Positions 23,586 through 32,109 of a stretch of DNA of 51,266 nt are shown piece by piece. The notes under the pieces are model-generated. The model saw only the letters and a list, made by a program, of their open reading frames with translations, did no database searches and was not told the origin of the DNA. Source of the DNA: Betaproteobacteria bacterium (GTDB taxonomy: Bacteria > Pseudomonadota > Gammaproteobacteria > Burkholderiales > SG8-41); assembly GCA_947486575.1 (NCBI GenBank), contig CANKUB010000018.1, positions 1 to 51,266 on the forward strand. Direction: 5' to 3'. Position 1 is the stretch's first letter; each line of letters starts with the position of its first letter. The position numbers were made by a program, and so were the translations under genes.

Positions 23586-24563
23586 TTATTCAACCTTTGC
23601 CCCCGCGAGCGTCACCGCCTTTTGCCATTTTACGTATTCCGCCTTGATGAATTTGTCGAACGCTTCAGGCGATTGCGGTGCGGCGGCTACGCCGTTGTCG
23701 AAAAAGCGCTGCTTGAGATCGGGCACGGCGAGCGCTTTCATCATGGCGGCATGAACACTGGCCGCATGCGCTTTGGAGGTGCCTTTGGGCATGGCATAGC
23801 CTTGCCAGACAGTGACTTCAAAATCCGGCACGCCGGACTCCATGATGGTGGGGATGTCCGGCAATTGTTCAGCGCGTTTGGCTGAGGTCACGGCAAGCGC
23901 GCGCAGGCGGCCCGCTTTCACAAAAGGCAGGGGGCCTGGCAGGTTGAAAAAGAATGACTGAATTTCGCCGGAGATGGTGTCGGTGTAGCCTTGCGATGCA
24001 GCCTTGTACGGCACGTGCACCATGTCGAGGCCGGTGACCGCTCTAAAGAGTTCCATCGTCAGATGGGGTGATGCGCCGACGCCGGACGATGCAAATTTGA
24101 ATTTGCCGGGGTTTGCCTTGGCGAGCTTGATGAACTCACTGACGGTTTTGACCGGCAGTGATAAATTGACGCACAGGATGTTGGGCATGGTCGCATACAG
24201 CGACAGCGGAATGAAATCACGCAGCGCATCATAAGGCAGTTTTTTGTAAAGATGCGGGGTGACGGTTTGATTGATGCCGTAGGTAAAAATATTGTAGCCG
24301 TCGGGCGCGGCTTTAGCGGCCAACTCCGTGCCGAGTATGCCGCCCGCACCGGGCCGGTTATCGATCACCAGCGGTTGTCCCCATGCCTCTGCAAATCGTT
24401 GCGCGAATATGCGGCCAATAATGTCGGTGGATGCGCCTGCGCCGAAAGGCAGTATCAGGCGCCCGGGCTTCGCGGGGTATTGATCGGCTGCATAACTTGT
24501 AGCCGCCGAAAGCAGCAATGCCAATGCAGCAATGCGGCCCGGGAAGCGTTGCTTTTCAATCAT
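23586..24563 (-). CDS. Bug/TctC-type periplasmic binding protein 3
   Basis: A 325-residue protein. Signal peptide ending SYAADQ; LILPFGAGASTDIIGR, VIDNRPGAGGILGTE, APDGYNIFTYG, LPYDALRDF and FASSGVGASPHLTM are Bug landmarks, with VPYKAAS after the second hinge. The first ligand loop reads PFGAGAS, like Bug protein 8 in this window, instead of PF-PGG. ATG 24563 follows AAAGGA by a few bases. Upstream lies copy 10 of the dispersed element and then, on the same strand, the flavin-reductase-like gene. Confidence 0.88.
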   Translation of the reverse strand: MIEKQRFPGRIAALALLLSAATSYAADQYPAKPGRLILPFGAGASTDIIGRIFAQRFAEAWGQPLVIDNRPGAGGILGTELAAKAAPDGYNIFTYGINQTVTPHLYKKLPYDALRDFIPLSLYATMPNILCVNLSLPVKTVSEFIKLAKANPGKFKFASSGVGASPHLTMELFRAVTGLDMVHVPYKAASQGYTDTISGEIQSFFFNLPGPLPFVKAGRLRALAVTSAKRAEQLPDIPTIMESGVPDFEVTVWQGYAMPKGTSKAHAASVHAAMMKALAVPDLKQRFFDNGVAAAPQSPEAFDKFIKAEYVKWQKAVTLAGAKVE

Positions 24564-24584
24564 AAGTTTATCCTTTAAATATTG

Positions 24585-24604
24585 TTTAAAAACACATACT
24601 TATG
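24585..24604 (-). repeat. Dispersed 18-bp element, copy 10
   Basis: TTTAAAAACACATACTTATG, in the leader of Bug gene 3. Confidence 0.7.
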
Positions 24605-24639
24605 TATTCTAACTTCCCGGATTTTATACCACGCTACAA

Positions 24640-25320
24640 CTATCTTTTGACTGCTTTGGTCATGGCTTCTTTGCCGTTGGTGTTCTTCACGTCCTTCCAG
24701 AACTGACGCGGTACGTTGACCAGTTCGCCCAACTGCGCGTAGCCGGAGCCTGACAAACGGCAGACGGGATCCAGCAATCGCGGGTCAACGCGTCCGTTTT
24801 TCCATACACCGGGCGTGACGTGCGTATGCACAATACGTCCGAGCACGATATTGGTGTTGTGATCGGTGATGATTTGCTTCACTTCGCACTCGATGTGCGC
24901 ACGCGCTTCCAGCACGCGGAAAGGTTTGACTTTGGCCGATGGCGCGGCGGTCAAGCCCGCCCAGCCGAATTCGCTTTCGTCGGGCGGGAAATCCGTTGCG
25001 GTGAAATTCATTTCTTCGAGTACATGCATGGTCACAATGTTGGCGACGAATTGCGGCACCTCGCGCAGATTGCGCAGGCTGTCCTTGATGCCGGTCGAAG
25101 CGAACGCCACGTAAGGCGGGTCATTGCCCATCATGTTGAAATACGAATAGGGTGCGACGTTGCTGACACCCTTGGCAGATATCGTCGAAATCCAGCCGAT
25201 GGGCCGGGGAATAACCAGCGCGGTCATCAGGTGATAAAACTCCTGTGCCTGCCATTCACCGGGGCCGACTTCAAGATCGCAGTCGAGGGTTTGTGGCGGA
25301 CTGCTGTGTGTTGCGGTCAT
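24640..25320 (-). CDS. Flavin-reductase-like FMN-binding split-barrel protein
   Basis: A 226-residue protein of the flavin reductase-like/DIM6-NTAB group. PRPIGWISTISAKGVSNVAPYSYFNMMGNDPPYVAFAS is the typical start of the FMN-binding split barrel; the rest matches the group in length. Members serve as FMN reductases for two-component monooxygenases or as flavoproteins of unknown partner; no monooxygenase large subunit is seen in the window. ATG 25320 has AAAGGT upstream. The regulatory-domain methyltransferase gene lies upstream on the same strand with a 29-bp gap, so they may be cotranscribed. Confidence 0.85.
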   Translation of the reverse strand: MTATHSSPPQTLDCDLEVGPGEWQAQEFYHLMTALVIPRPIGWISTISAKGVSNVAPYSYFNMMGNDPPYVAFASTGIKDSLRNLREVPQFVANIVTMHVLEEMNFTATDFPPDESEFGWAGLTAAPSAKVKPFRVLEARAHIECEVKQIITDHNTNIVLGRIVHTHVTPGVWKNGRVDPRLLDPVCRLSGSGYAQLGELVNVPRQFWKDVKNTNGKEAMTKAVKR

Positions 25321-25349
25321 CGAATACCTTTCTAATTTTCAAGTGAGTG

Positions 25350-26804
25350 CTAAACGAGTAAACCCAGATTCATTAACTCGGCAAGTTGCGCTGCATTGGG
25401 TTGCGTATCGGACTTGACGGCCAGCGCCTGTTCCGGCGTGAGCTGTACCAATCCGTGCAGTGCATTGGTGACTACGTTGCCACGCCCGGCGTGCCAGTGC
25501 GCATAAGGCGCAATCTTTGCAGAATCAATCGCAGGGCGCGCCATCGCTTCGCCATAAAGCGTGGCCACACCTTGCCCCAGCAGCACCGCCAGCTCGGAGG
25601 ACACATATTGTGCGGCATCCAGTTGCAGACCGACGGTTTTGGCAAACGCGGCAACCGCATCCACAATTTGCGCGAACGGCACGGTGTACGGACTGGCTGC
25701 CACCATTGTGTCAATCATCACTTTGGCATGCGCCTGATTGGCGTTGATCTGCCGGCCATGCACATCGGCATACACCGCATGTGCTGTGGGTTGCGACGTT
25801 TTGGTGGTTTGCAATGGGGGTTCGACAGCGGTGGCCTTGAGTTGCGCGCTGATATGCAAATCGCGAAAACTCGTGGCAGACAACGCGCGTTGCACCGAAG
25901 GCGCGCGGTCCGCACGCACCAGCAGGGTTTGCCGGAAAGCACGGTTGGTCAGCAGATCAACGTATTGCTCGCAGGCAATGATGTTGCCATCGGAAATCTG
26001 CCGTGCGGTATTGGCTAGGTCCGCACCGTGCCGGTCAGGCAGCATATCGGATAACGAAGACTCGCCAAGATACGACAAGCCATGTTTGGCTGACGCCGCC
26101 ACAAACTCATGAAAGTAGCAGGGCCGGTTATTCGGTTCGAGATGCTCATGGTAGATGTAGCTATCAGAGCAGCGCATCAGCAGATTGGCTTCCTCCGCCA
26201 TCAAGCGGCCAAATGCGGCCTGATTGTTGGCGTGCAGCTTGCCTGCATATTGCAGAATAGCGCGCGCCTGCGCGAGCTTGGTGGTGTGATCTATCAGGTG
26301 GCCCACATGAAACAGCATCATTTCACGCACCACTTCACGCATTTTCCAGCCGGGATAAACGTTGTAGCTGATATAGCCCACGCCATTGGCCGAAAGCTGT
26401 TTGCCATAGAGTTCGAGCATGGCGCTCTGCACTTCGGTCGGTATCCAGCTATAAACGCCGTGGGTGATGATGTAATCGTATTGCTCGGATTCCTTCGCCA
26501 GATCCAGAATGTTGGCCTGGCGGAAGGTGATGTTCCTGATGTTCAGCTCGCCCTTGATTTTATTGGCGTAATCAATTTGTACCTGGGACAAATCAGCGCC
26601 CACGAATTGCGCATCCGGATATTGCATCGCCATCGGCAGCAGATTGCCGCCGAACGAGCAGCCGAGTTCCAGCACCCGTGCCTTGGCAAGACTCGGCGCG
26701 GGCACGCCAAAGAGTTTGGCCATGCCACTCATGCGCGCGGGGTGGGATTGCGCGAACGGAAACGATTCGTAAGGTACTGCGTCGTAATTGTTGACCTGAC
26801 TCAT
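25350..26804 (-). CDS. SAM methyltransferase with C-terminal regulatory domain
   Basis: A 484-residue protein. Residues 40-180 are a class I methyltransferase domain with VLELGCSFGGNLLP (motif I), VGADLSQ (acidic loop) and ANILDL; the long C-terminal part (about 210-480) matches the methyltransferase regulatory domain arrangement seen in a bacterial family of this size, beginning HDTT/YLGE-like helical segments. The substrate is unknown. ATG 26804 is chosen because it gives a start typical of the family (MSQVNNYDAVPYESFPF); the same frame stays open another 1,071 bp upstream, but that part is antisense to the cyclase gene. Divergent from the cyclase gene. Confidence 0.8.
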   Translation of the reverse strand: MSQVNNYDAVPYESFPFAQSHPARMSGMAKLFGVPAPSLAKARVLELGCSFGGNLLPMAMQYPDAQFVGADLSQVQIDYANKIKGELNIRNITFRQANILDLAKESEQYDYIITHGVYSWIPTEVQSAMLELYGKQLSANGVGYISYNVYPGWKMREVVREMMLFHVGHLIDHTTKLAQARAILQYAGKLHANNQAAFGRLMAEEANLLMRCSDSYIYHEHLEPNNRPCYFHEFVAASAKHGLSYLGESSLSDMLPDRHGADLANTARQISDGNIIACEQYVDLLTNRAFRQTLLVRADRAPSVQRALSATSFRDLHISAQLKATAVEPPLQTTKTSQPTAHAVYADVHGRQINANQAHAKVMIDTMVAASPYTVPFAQIVDAVAAFAKTVGLQLDAAQYVSSELAVLLGQGVATLYGEAMARPAIDSAKIAPYAHWHAGRGNVVTNALHGLVQLTPEQALAVKSDTQPNAAQLAELMNLGLLV

Positions 26805-26891
26805 AGAAAATTCCCAGGTTATCGATAGCGGGATTATGACTGAACAATAGCAACCCTGCTGCATGGGTTCTGGATGCGCGGACTGATCGCG

Positions 26892-26920
26892 TTGACCCGC
26901 ATTGGGCCTGCCGCTAGACT
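26892..26920 (+). promoter_or_regulatory. Putative sigma-70 promoter of the cyclase gene
   Basis: TTGACC (26892-26897), 17-bp spacer, TAGACT (26915-26920); about 58 bp before the ATG. Confidence 0.6.
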
Positions 26921-26978
26921 GTTCCCGTACGGGTGTGCAAGCAAGATGGCAACCAACTTTAATTTGTGGAGTAAACGG

Positions 26979-27995
26979 ATGGCAATCAAAACAGCAAAAG
27001 CACTCAAAACCATTGATACGCGCGACAAAAAAAATCGCAAGCTGACGCGCAAGGATGTTCAAGCGGCCGCCAAAAAGTACAAGAACTGGGGCCGCTGGGG
27101 CAAGGATGACGAAATCGGCACACTGAATTTCACCACGGCGGATCACATTGTTGCCGCCGCCAAGCTGGTGCGCAAGGGCAAGGTGATGTCGCTCGCGCTG
27201 AAATACGATAACAATGGCCCGCAGGGGGCCAAGAGCAACTATCCGTCGCTGGGGCGATTCAATCCCATACACCTGATGACGCGTACCGGCACGGATGCTT
27301 ACTCGGGAATTCTCGATCACCGCAAAATACGCGGCACCGACGACATCATCATCATGCCGCTGCAGTGCGGTACGCAGTGGGATGGTCTTGGCCATATTAT
27401 GTACGAGAATTTCATGTGGAACGGCTACGACTGCCGCAATGTATCCAGCGCGGGCGCGGCCAAAGCAGGCATCGAAAAAACGGCCGAGAAGATGGTGGGC
27501 CGAGGCGTGCTGCTCGATGTGGCGCGCGCCATAGGCAAAAAATTCCTGCCTGATGGCTTTGCAATTACCAATGAAATGCTGGATTACACCGAGCAAAAAC
27601 AAGGCGTAAAGGTTGGGCAGGGCGATTATCTGTTGGTGCATACTGGCCACGTACAGCGTTGCCTCGACAGCAAAAGCTGGGACGGTTACTCCGGCGGTGA
27701 TGCGCCGGGATTCGCGTTTGAAACCGTGGCGTGGCTGCACAAGAAGGAAGTCGCAGGTGTTGCCACCGACACCTGGGGTGCGGAAGTGCGCCCCAATCAA
27801 ACCGAAGACACCACCCAGCCGTGGCACTGGATCACCATCCCGATCATGGGATTGACCGTTGGCGAGATTTTTCATCTGACCGAACTGGCAAAGGATTGTG
27901 CGGCGGATAAGCGTTACGAATTTTTGTTTGTGGCGCCTGCGCTGCCGATCACGGGTGCAGTGGGCTCACCGGTGAATCCGCTGGCGATCAAGTAA
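26979..27995 (+). CDS. Cyclase-family (kynurenine-formamidase-like) hydrolase
   Basis: A 338-residue member of the cyclase family (PF04199-like). The metal site usually reads H-x-G-T-H-x-D; here the sequence is QCGTQWDGLGHI, the variant seen in a longer subgroup with Gln-Trp-Asp and a downstream His. GVLLDVAR and DYLLVHTGH are further family segments. The enzymes open or hydrolyse amides and lactones with a Mn/Zn centre. ATG 26979 with GGAG 7 bp upstream is chosen over upstream alternatives. The N-terminus is Lys-rich. The Bug gene 8 bp downstream is in the same operon and may bind the enzyme's substrate. Confidence 0.82.
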   Translation: MAIKTAKALKTIDTRDKKNRKLTRKDVQAAAKKYKNWGRWGKDDEIGTLNFTTADHIVAAAKLVRKGKVMSLALKYDNNGPQGAKSNYPSLGRFNPIHLMTRTGTDAYSGILDHRKIRGTDDIIIMPLQCGTQWDGLGHIMYENFMWNGYDCRNVSSAGAAKAGIEKTAEKMVGRGVLLDVARAIGKKFLPDGFAITNEMLDYTEQKQGVKVGQGDYLLVHTGHVQRCLDSKSWDGYSGGDAPGFAFETVAWLHKKEVAGVATDTWGAEVRPNQTEDTTQPWHWITIPIMGLTVGEIFHLTELAKDCAADKRYEFLFVAPALPITGAVGSPVNPLAIK

Positions 27996-28003
27996 CACAC
28001 GCC

Positions 28004-28960
28004 ATGCGCAACGTACTTTTGATGGCGACCGTGCTGGTGATCTCTGGCGCTGCAACGGCGCAAAGTTTTCCCGTCAAGCCGGTGCGCATTGTGGTGCCGT
28101 ATGCGGCAGGCGGGCCTTACGACGATATCGCGCGCACCCTCGGCCAGCGGTTGACTGAAATCTGGGGGCAGGCGGTCATCGTTGAGAATCGTGGCGGCGC
28201 TGGCGGCAATATCGGTGCGGAAGTGGTGGCGAAGGCCGCGCCTGACGGTTACACCGTGCTGCTCGGCAACGCGGGGCCGATCACGGTAAATCCCACGCTG
28301 TTCAAAAAGCTGCCGTACGATGCGCAGCGCGATCTTGCGCCTGTGGGCATGGTAAACGCCAGCCGCATGGTACTTTCTGTGCATCCGTCGCTGCCCGCAA
28401 AAAACGCCAGGGAACTTGTGGTGCTGGCGCGTGCGCGGCCCGGCCAGTTGAATTATGGTTCGTCGGGTGTCGGCAACTTGCAGCATCTGGGCATGGAGCT
28501 TTTGCAGATACAGGGCGGCGTGAAAATGAACCACGTGCCCTATAAGGGCGCTGCGCCAGCGTTTGTGGATTTGATCGCAGGGCAGGTGGACACCATGTTC
28601 GCCAATATTGTCGGCACCATGCCGCACGTGCGTACTGGCCGCGTGCGGGCCATCGGCGTTTCGTCGGCGGCACGTTCGCCCATGCTGCCGGAGGTGCCTA
28701 GCGTGGGCGAATTCTTCAAGGGTTTTGATATACCGACGTGGAGCGGCATTTTTGTGCCGGCGGGTGTGCCGCGCGAAATAGTGGCCAAGCTCAATAGCGA
28801 CCTGGTGAAAGTGTTGCAACGCGCGGATGTGAAAGAGCGCTTCGTAAGCCAGGGTTCAGACGCCACGCCCAGCACGCCGGAGGCGCTGGCAGAACATGTG
28901 CGCAAAGAGACAGCGATGTACGCGGGCGTGATCAAGGCGGCGAAAATTTCTTCGGAATAG
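28004..28960 (+). CDS. Bug/TctC-type periplasmic binding protein 4
   Basis: A 318-residue protein. Signal peptide ending SGAATAQ. Landmarks: FPVKPVRIVVPYAAGGPYDDIAR, VIVENRGGAGGNIGAE, APDGYTVLLGN, LPYDAQRDLAP, NYGSSGVGNLQHLGM and VPYKGAAP. The first ligand loop is PYAAGGPYD, with Tyr where Phe is usual. No clear Shine-Dalgarno sequence; coupling to the cyclase gene 8 bp upstream is likely. Followed by Bug gene 5 in the same orientation. Confidence 0.87.
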   Translation: MRNVLLMATVLVISGAATAQSFPVKPVRIVVPYAAGGPYDDIARTLGQRLTEIWGQAVIVENRGGAGGNIGAEVVAKAAPDGYTVLLGNAGPITVNPTLFKKLPYDAQRDLAPVGMVNASRMVLSVHPSLPAKNARELVVLARARPGQLNYGSSGVGNLQHLGMELLQIQGGVKMNHVPYKGAAPAFVDLIAGQVDTMFANIVGTMPHVRTGRVRAIGVSSAARSPMLPEVPSVGEFFKGFDIPTWSGIFVPAGVPREIVAKLNSDLVKVLQRADVKERFVSQGSDATPSTPEALAEHVRKETAMYAGVIKAAKISSE

Positions 28961-29011
28961 AGCGACGCGCAATAGATGGCGTAGCGGGCGCTGGCGCTAA
29001 AAAGGTAAATG

Positions 29012-29027
29012 AAAAAAAATAGTTATG
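29012..29027 (-). repeat. Dispersed 18-bp element, copy 11
   Basis: AAAAAAAATAGTTATG, immediately before the Shine-Dalgarno sequence of Bug gene 5 in the same operon orientation. Confidence 0.6.
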
Positions 29028-29037
29028 GGGGTTTGGC

Positions 29038-30012
29038 ATGAGTAAAGCCAGTCTTTCAACAGCCGCACTACTTTGCGTCATGCCGTTCGCGGTGCTCGCG
29101 CAGGGCAACGTCGCAAATTATCCCAGTCGTCCCCTACGCATCATCGTGCCGCAGTCGCCGGGCGCATCCACCGATCTCACAGCGCGGCTGGTTGCGCAAC
29201 GTTTGTCCGACGCTTTTAAACAGCCCGTCGTGGTGGACAACCGCCCCGGTGCCGGCACGATTATCGGCACTGAGCTGGTGGTGCGCGCCGCACCTGACGG
29301 GCATACGCTGATGGTGGTGGCGTCGGGCATCACGGTTAACCCCAGCGTCTACAAGCGCATACCGTATGACACCGAACGCGATCTTGTGCCCATCACGCAG
29401 TTGACGCGCTTTTCAAATTTGCTGGCGGCGCACCCCGCATTCCCCGGCAAGACGCTGCCGGATGTGCTGGCACTTGCAAAAGCCAGGCCTGCCACCATCA
29501 ACTACGCCTCAGCGGGGCTGGCGAGCGGCACGCATATGTCGATGGAACTGTTGAAAACCATGACAGGCATTGACTTGGTGCATATCCCGTACACCGGCGG
29601 CGGGCCAGCGGTAACAGCGGCTATCGGTGGACAGGTGCAGCTGAATATTGGCACCACGGTCGGCGTGCTGCCTCACGTGCGCAGCGGGCGCTTACGGGCG
29701 ATTGCCGTGACCACGGCCGCACGCTCACCCGCTGCACCGGAGATTCCTACGTTCGCCGAATCTGGGGTGCCGGGTTACGACCATGGCCCATGGAATGGTT
29801 TGTTTGCACCTGCGAAAACGCCGCCAGCATTGATCGCAAAAATTCATGCCGAGGTTGCGCGCGCGTTGCAATCGGCTGAGGTTCGTAAGGTATTCGCGAA
29901 TGAAGGTGTGGAAACCGTAGCCAATTCGCCAGAGGCGTTTGCGGCGATTGTTCGCGCGGAACTGGCGATGTGGCCCAGGGTGGTGAAGGCGGCGGGCATG
30001 AAAATCGAATAA
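29038..30012 (+). CDS. Bug/TctC-type periplasmic binding protein 5
   Basis: A 324-residue protein. Signal peptide with cleavage near FAVLAQG. Landmarks: YPSRPLRIIVPQSPGASTDLTAR, VVVDNRPGAGTIIGTE, APDGHTLMVVASG, IPYDTERDLVP, NYASAGLASGTHMSM and IPYTGGGPA. The ligand loop is PQSPGAS, departing from the PF-PGG consensus. ATG 29038 has GGGGG 6 bp upstream. The gene follows Bug gene 4 with a 77-bp gap that contains a dispersed element; a strong bidirectional terminator (30015-30037) follows. Confidence 0.88.
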   Translation: MSKASLSTAALLCVMPFAVLAQGNVANYPSRPLRIIVPQSPGASTDLTARLVAQRLSDAFKQPVVVDNRPGAGTIIGTELVVRAAPDGHTLMVVASGITVNPSVYKRIPYDTERDLVPITQLTRFSNLLAAHPAFPGKTLPDVLALAKARPATINYASAGLASGTHMSMELLKTMTGIDLVHIPYTGGGPAVTAAIGGQVQLNIGTTVGVLPHVRSGRLRAIAVTTAARSPAAPEIPTFAESGVPGYDHGPWNGLFAPAKTPPALIAKIHAEVARALQSAEVRKVFANEGVETVANSPEAFAAIVRAELAMWPRVVKAAGMKIE

Positions 30013-30014
30013 AA

Positions 30015-30037
30015 AACGAGAGGAATTTCCTCTCGTT
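30015..30037. terminator. Bidirectional rho-independent terminator
   Basis: AACGAGAGGAATTTCCTCTC then GTT: a perfect 11-bp palindrome flanked by A-rich sequence on the left and ATTTT on the right. It serves the convergent Bug gene 5 and the NIPSNAP gene. Confidence 0.85.
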
Positions 30038-30056
30038 ATTTTGCAGCAACAACAGA

Positions 30057-30695
30057 TTACTTGATCGGCGAAAAGCTTGCTGCCGTCATGAATTTATTTT
30101 CCTGCATCGACAGCGATTCGATCGGGCGGCCATCGGTTTTGGCGCGAGCCGAAGGCGGCCAGGCGCCGGTGTCGTGGGCCTTGTTGCGGATTTCGTTACG
30201 CTGGTCGAGCGATTTGTACGGCCAAACGTGGATCCATTTATTCAAGCCGCCGAGTTCGGTGTACCACAGCGCGGTGATGGGGCCGAATTTCGTGCGCGTC
30301 GACAGTGCGACTTCCCAGTTTTTCATCATGATCGGCAGTTGGCCGGGGTTGTGGGTGTACTCGCGCCACTCAAACCACGGGCCGTCGTTGCTGGGTTTCA
30401 ATTCCGGCGAGAACGGGGTCTGATTCATGATGTCGGATTTTTGGCTCACCAGAAATTCCGAAATGGGTGGCGGCCATGCGCCATCTTTGACGGCGGCTGC
30501 GCGGATGGTGGCGCGCTCGGCCAGATCCTTGTAGCCCCACACGTGCATGAAGGTGTTGAGCGGGCCGACTTCGACTTTCCAGAACGCAGTGAGTTCGGAG
30601 TATTTTTTACGCTGCTCGTATTTTTCGCCGAAACGTTTTTCAACTTCGGCCATGCTGCGCGGTTTGACGGTATAGGTTCTGACTTCGTAAATCAT
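30057..30695 (-). CDS. NIPSNAP-family protein with two domains
   Basis: A 212-residue protein with two NIPSNAP-like ferredoxin-fold repeats: residues 1-100 (IYEVRTYTVKPRSMAEVEKRF, then FMHVWGYKDLAERA) and 105-212 (WFEWREYTHNPGQLPIMMK, then WIHVWPYKSLDQRN). In each the Y-E/W-R-x-Y-x-x-x-P-G and H-V-W-x-Y-K-x-L segments are conserved. The biochemical role of bacterial NIPSNAP proteins is not settled; in catabolic clusters they accompany Bug proteins. ATG 30695 has AAGGACTCGCC upstream. Nothing on the minus strand follows downstream. Confidence 0.85.
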   Translation of the reverse strand: MIYEVRTYTVKPRSMAEVEKRFGEKYEQRKKYSELTAFWKVEVGPLNTFMHVWGYKDLAERATIRAAAVKDGAWPPPISEFLVSQKSDIMNQTPFSPELKPSNDGPWFEWREYTHNPGQLPIMMKNWEVALSTRTKFGPITALWYTELGGLNKWIHVWPYKSLDQRNEIRNKAHDTGAWPPSARAKTDGRPIESLSMQENKFMTAASFSPIK

Positions 30696-30797
30696 GGCGA
30701 GTCCTTTTTGAATTGAGGTCTGCGGAAAGGGTTGCTGCCCGATGAGTGTATCAAACCGCGTCAGTTGCGGGAAATATCGCGCGATAACTAAATAATG

Positions 30798-30815
30798 TTT
30801 AATAACAAATGGTTA
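30798..30815 (-). repeat. Dispersed 18-bp element, copy 12
   Basis: TTTAATAACAAATGGTTA, between the divergent NIPSNAP and amidohydrolase genes. Confidence 0.65.
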
Positions 30816-30877
30816 CGGTTTTTCGCCGCTTGTGCGGATGGTGGCTAAGTCATTGATCAACCTGCTAAAATTTAGCC

Positions 30878-31702
30878 ATGTGCGGTTTTCGTGAAATCAT
30901 ATTGTGCGGATTAATGGTGTTGGCGCCTATTGCGCGGGCGGCTGATCCGCTGCCTATTTTCGACGCGCACGTGCATTACAGTCAGGAGGCGTGGGAGCGT
31001 ATGCCGCCCAAAGAGGCCATCGCGCTCTTGCGCAAGGCGGGTGTGACGCGCGCGCTGGTGTCGAGCACCAACGACGATGGCAATCAGAAGCTATTTGCTG
31101 AAGCGCCCGATCTGATCCTGCCTTCGCTGCGTACCTATCGCACGCGCAGTGACATGGGCACGTGGTTTCGTGACGAGGGCGTCGCAACCTATTTGCAGGA
31201 GCGCCTGAAGAAATACCGCTATGCGGCCATTGGCGAGTTTCACGTCTATGGCGCGGATGTGGATGCGCCAGTCGCGCGTTTGGTGGTGCAACTGGCGAAG
31301 CAATACAAATTATTTTTGCACGCGCATACCGACGTTGACGGTGTTGAGCGCATCTTCAGGCAAGACCCCGCCGCGCGCGTGCTGTGGGCGCATTCGGGCT
31401 TTGAGCGTCCTGAAAAAGTGCGCGAGATGCTGCGTAAACATAAAAGTTTGTGGAGCGACCTGGCGTTTCGCAATGACCATGCTGCCAGTGGAAAACTGGA
31501 TGCCGATTGGCGCGCCGCATTCATGGAGTTCCCAGACCGGTTTATGGTGGGCACTGATACGTACACCGCTGAACGCTGGCACTATGTGGTGGAGCACGCC
31601 AACTGGTCGCGCGGCTGGATGACGGATTTGCCGCGTGATGTGGCGGAGCGCATCGCGTATAAGAATGGAAACGCAGTATTTGGGAGTATGCTGAAACCAT
31701 GA
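30878..31702 (+). CDS. Exported metal-dependent hydrolase (amidohydrolase-like)
   Basis: A 274-residue protein with a signal peptide (about 1-21, ending PIARA) and a TIM-barrel amidohydrolase fold suggested by FDAHVHYSQ (near 27, His-x-His metal site), the internal His of LFLHAHTD, WAHSGF, and VGTDTY (metal Asp). It is shorter than typical family members. Its stop overlaps the start of the next gene (ATGA at 31699), placing it first in a four-gene operon with a FixH/YtkA-like protein, a diheme peroxidase and a Bug protein. The substrate is not predictable. Confidence 0.75.
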   Translation: MCGFREIILCGLMVLAPIARAADPLPIFDAHVHYSQEAWERMPPKEAIALLRKAGVTRALVSSTNDDGNQKLFAEAPDLILPSLRTYRTRSDMGTWFRDEGVATYLQERLKKYRYAAIGEFHVYGADVDAPVARLVVQLAKQYKLFLHAHTDVDGVERIFRQDPAARVLWAHSGFERPEKVREMLRKHKSLWSDLAFRNDHAASGKLDADWRAAFMEFPDRFMVGTDTYTAERWHYVVEHANWSRGWMTDLPRDVAERIAYKNGNAVFGSMLKP

Positions 31703-32109
31703 GATCGATACTTTTTACGCTGTTGTTGGGTGGCGCAATGGCGGCGGGTGCCTGCACGCCTGAGTTCGCCACCGGAAAAGGCACCAGGGTGCACACCATT
31801 GATTCAAAAAAATACGTACTGGCTTATCGCACGCAACCTGAAAAAATTATTATCGGTCAGCATTTTGCGGTGGAACTCGCGCTGTGCGCGAAAGAGAATG
31901 CGGCAACGCCCGACAGTGTGCGGGTCGATGCGCATATGCCAGAGCATCGGCACGGCATGAATTACAAAACCGCTGTCACCAGCAGCGGCGCTGGAAAATA
32001 CCGTGCGGAGGGATTGATGTTTCACATGCCGGGGCGTTGGGAGTATATTTTTGAGGTGCGCGCCAGCGGCGCGACGGAACGTATGACAACCAGTGTGGTG
32101 TTGCAATGA
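31699..32109 (+). CDS. Small exported FixH/YtkA-like protein
   Basis: A 136-residue protein with a signal peptide ending AAGACT (a possible but weak lipobox) and a single immunoglobulin-like domain: residues 50-136 with ALCAKE, the His-rich PEHRHGMNY and FHMPGRWEYIFEV, the pattern of YtkA/FixH-like domains. Such domains are found beside copper- and haem-assembly proteins; the HRHGM segment looks metal-binding. It is coupled to both neighbours by ATGA overlaps. It could support maturation of the adjacent diheme enzyme, an inference from position only. Confidence 0.6.
   Translation: MRSILFTLLLGGAMAAGACTPEFATGKGTRVHTIDSKKYVLAYRTQPEKIIIGQHFAVELALCAKENAATPDSVRVDAHMPEHRHGMNYKTAVTSSGAGKYRAEGLMFHMPGRWEYIFEVRASGATERMTTSVVLQ

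Noticed and set aside
26805-27875. A 357-codon N-terminal extension of the regulatory-domain methyltransferase (frame open to 27875 on the minus strand)
   Set aside because: It is fully antisense to the cyclase gene, shows no domain, and the natural family start lies at 26804.
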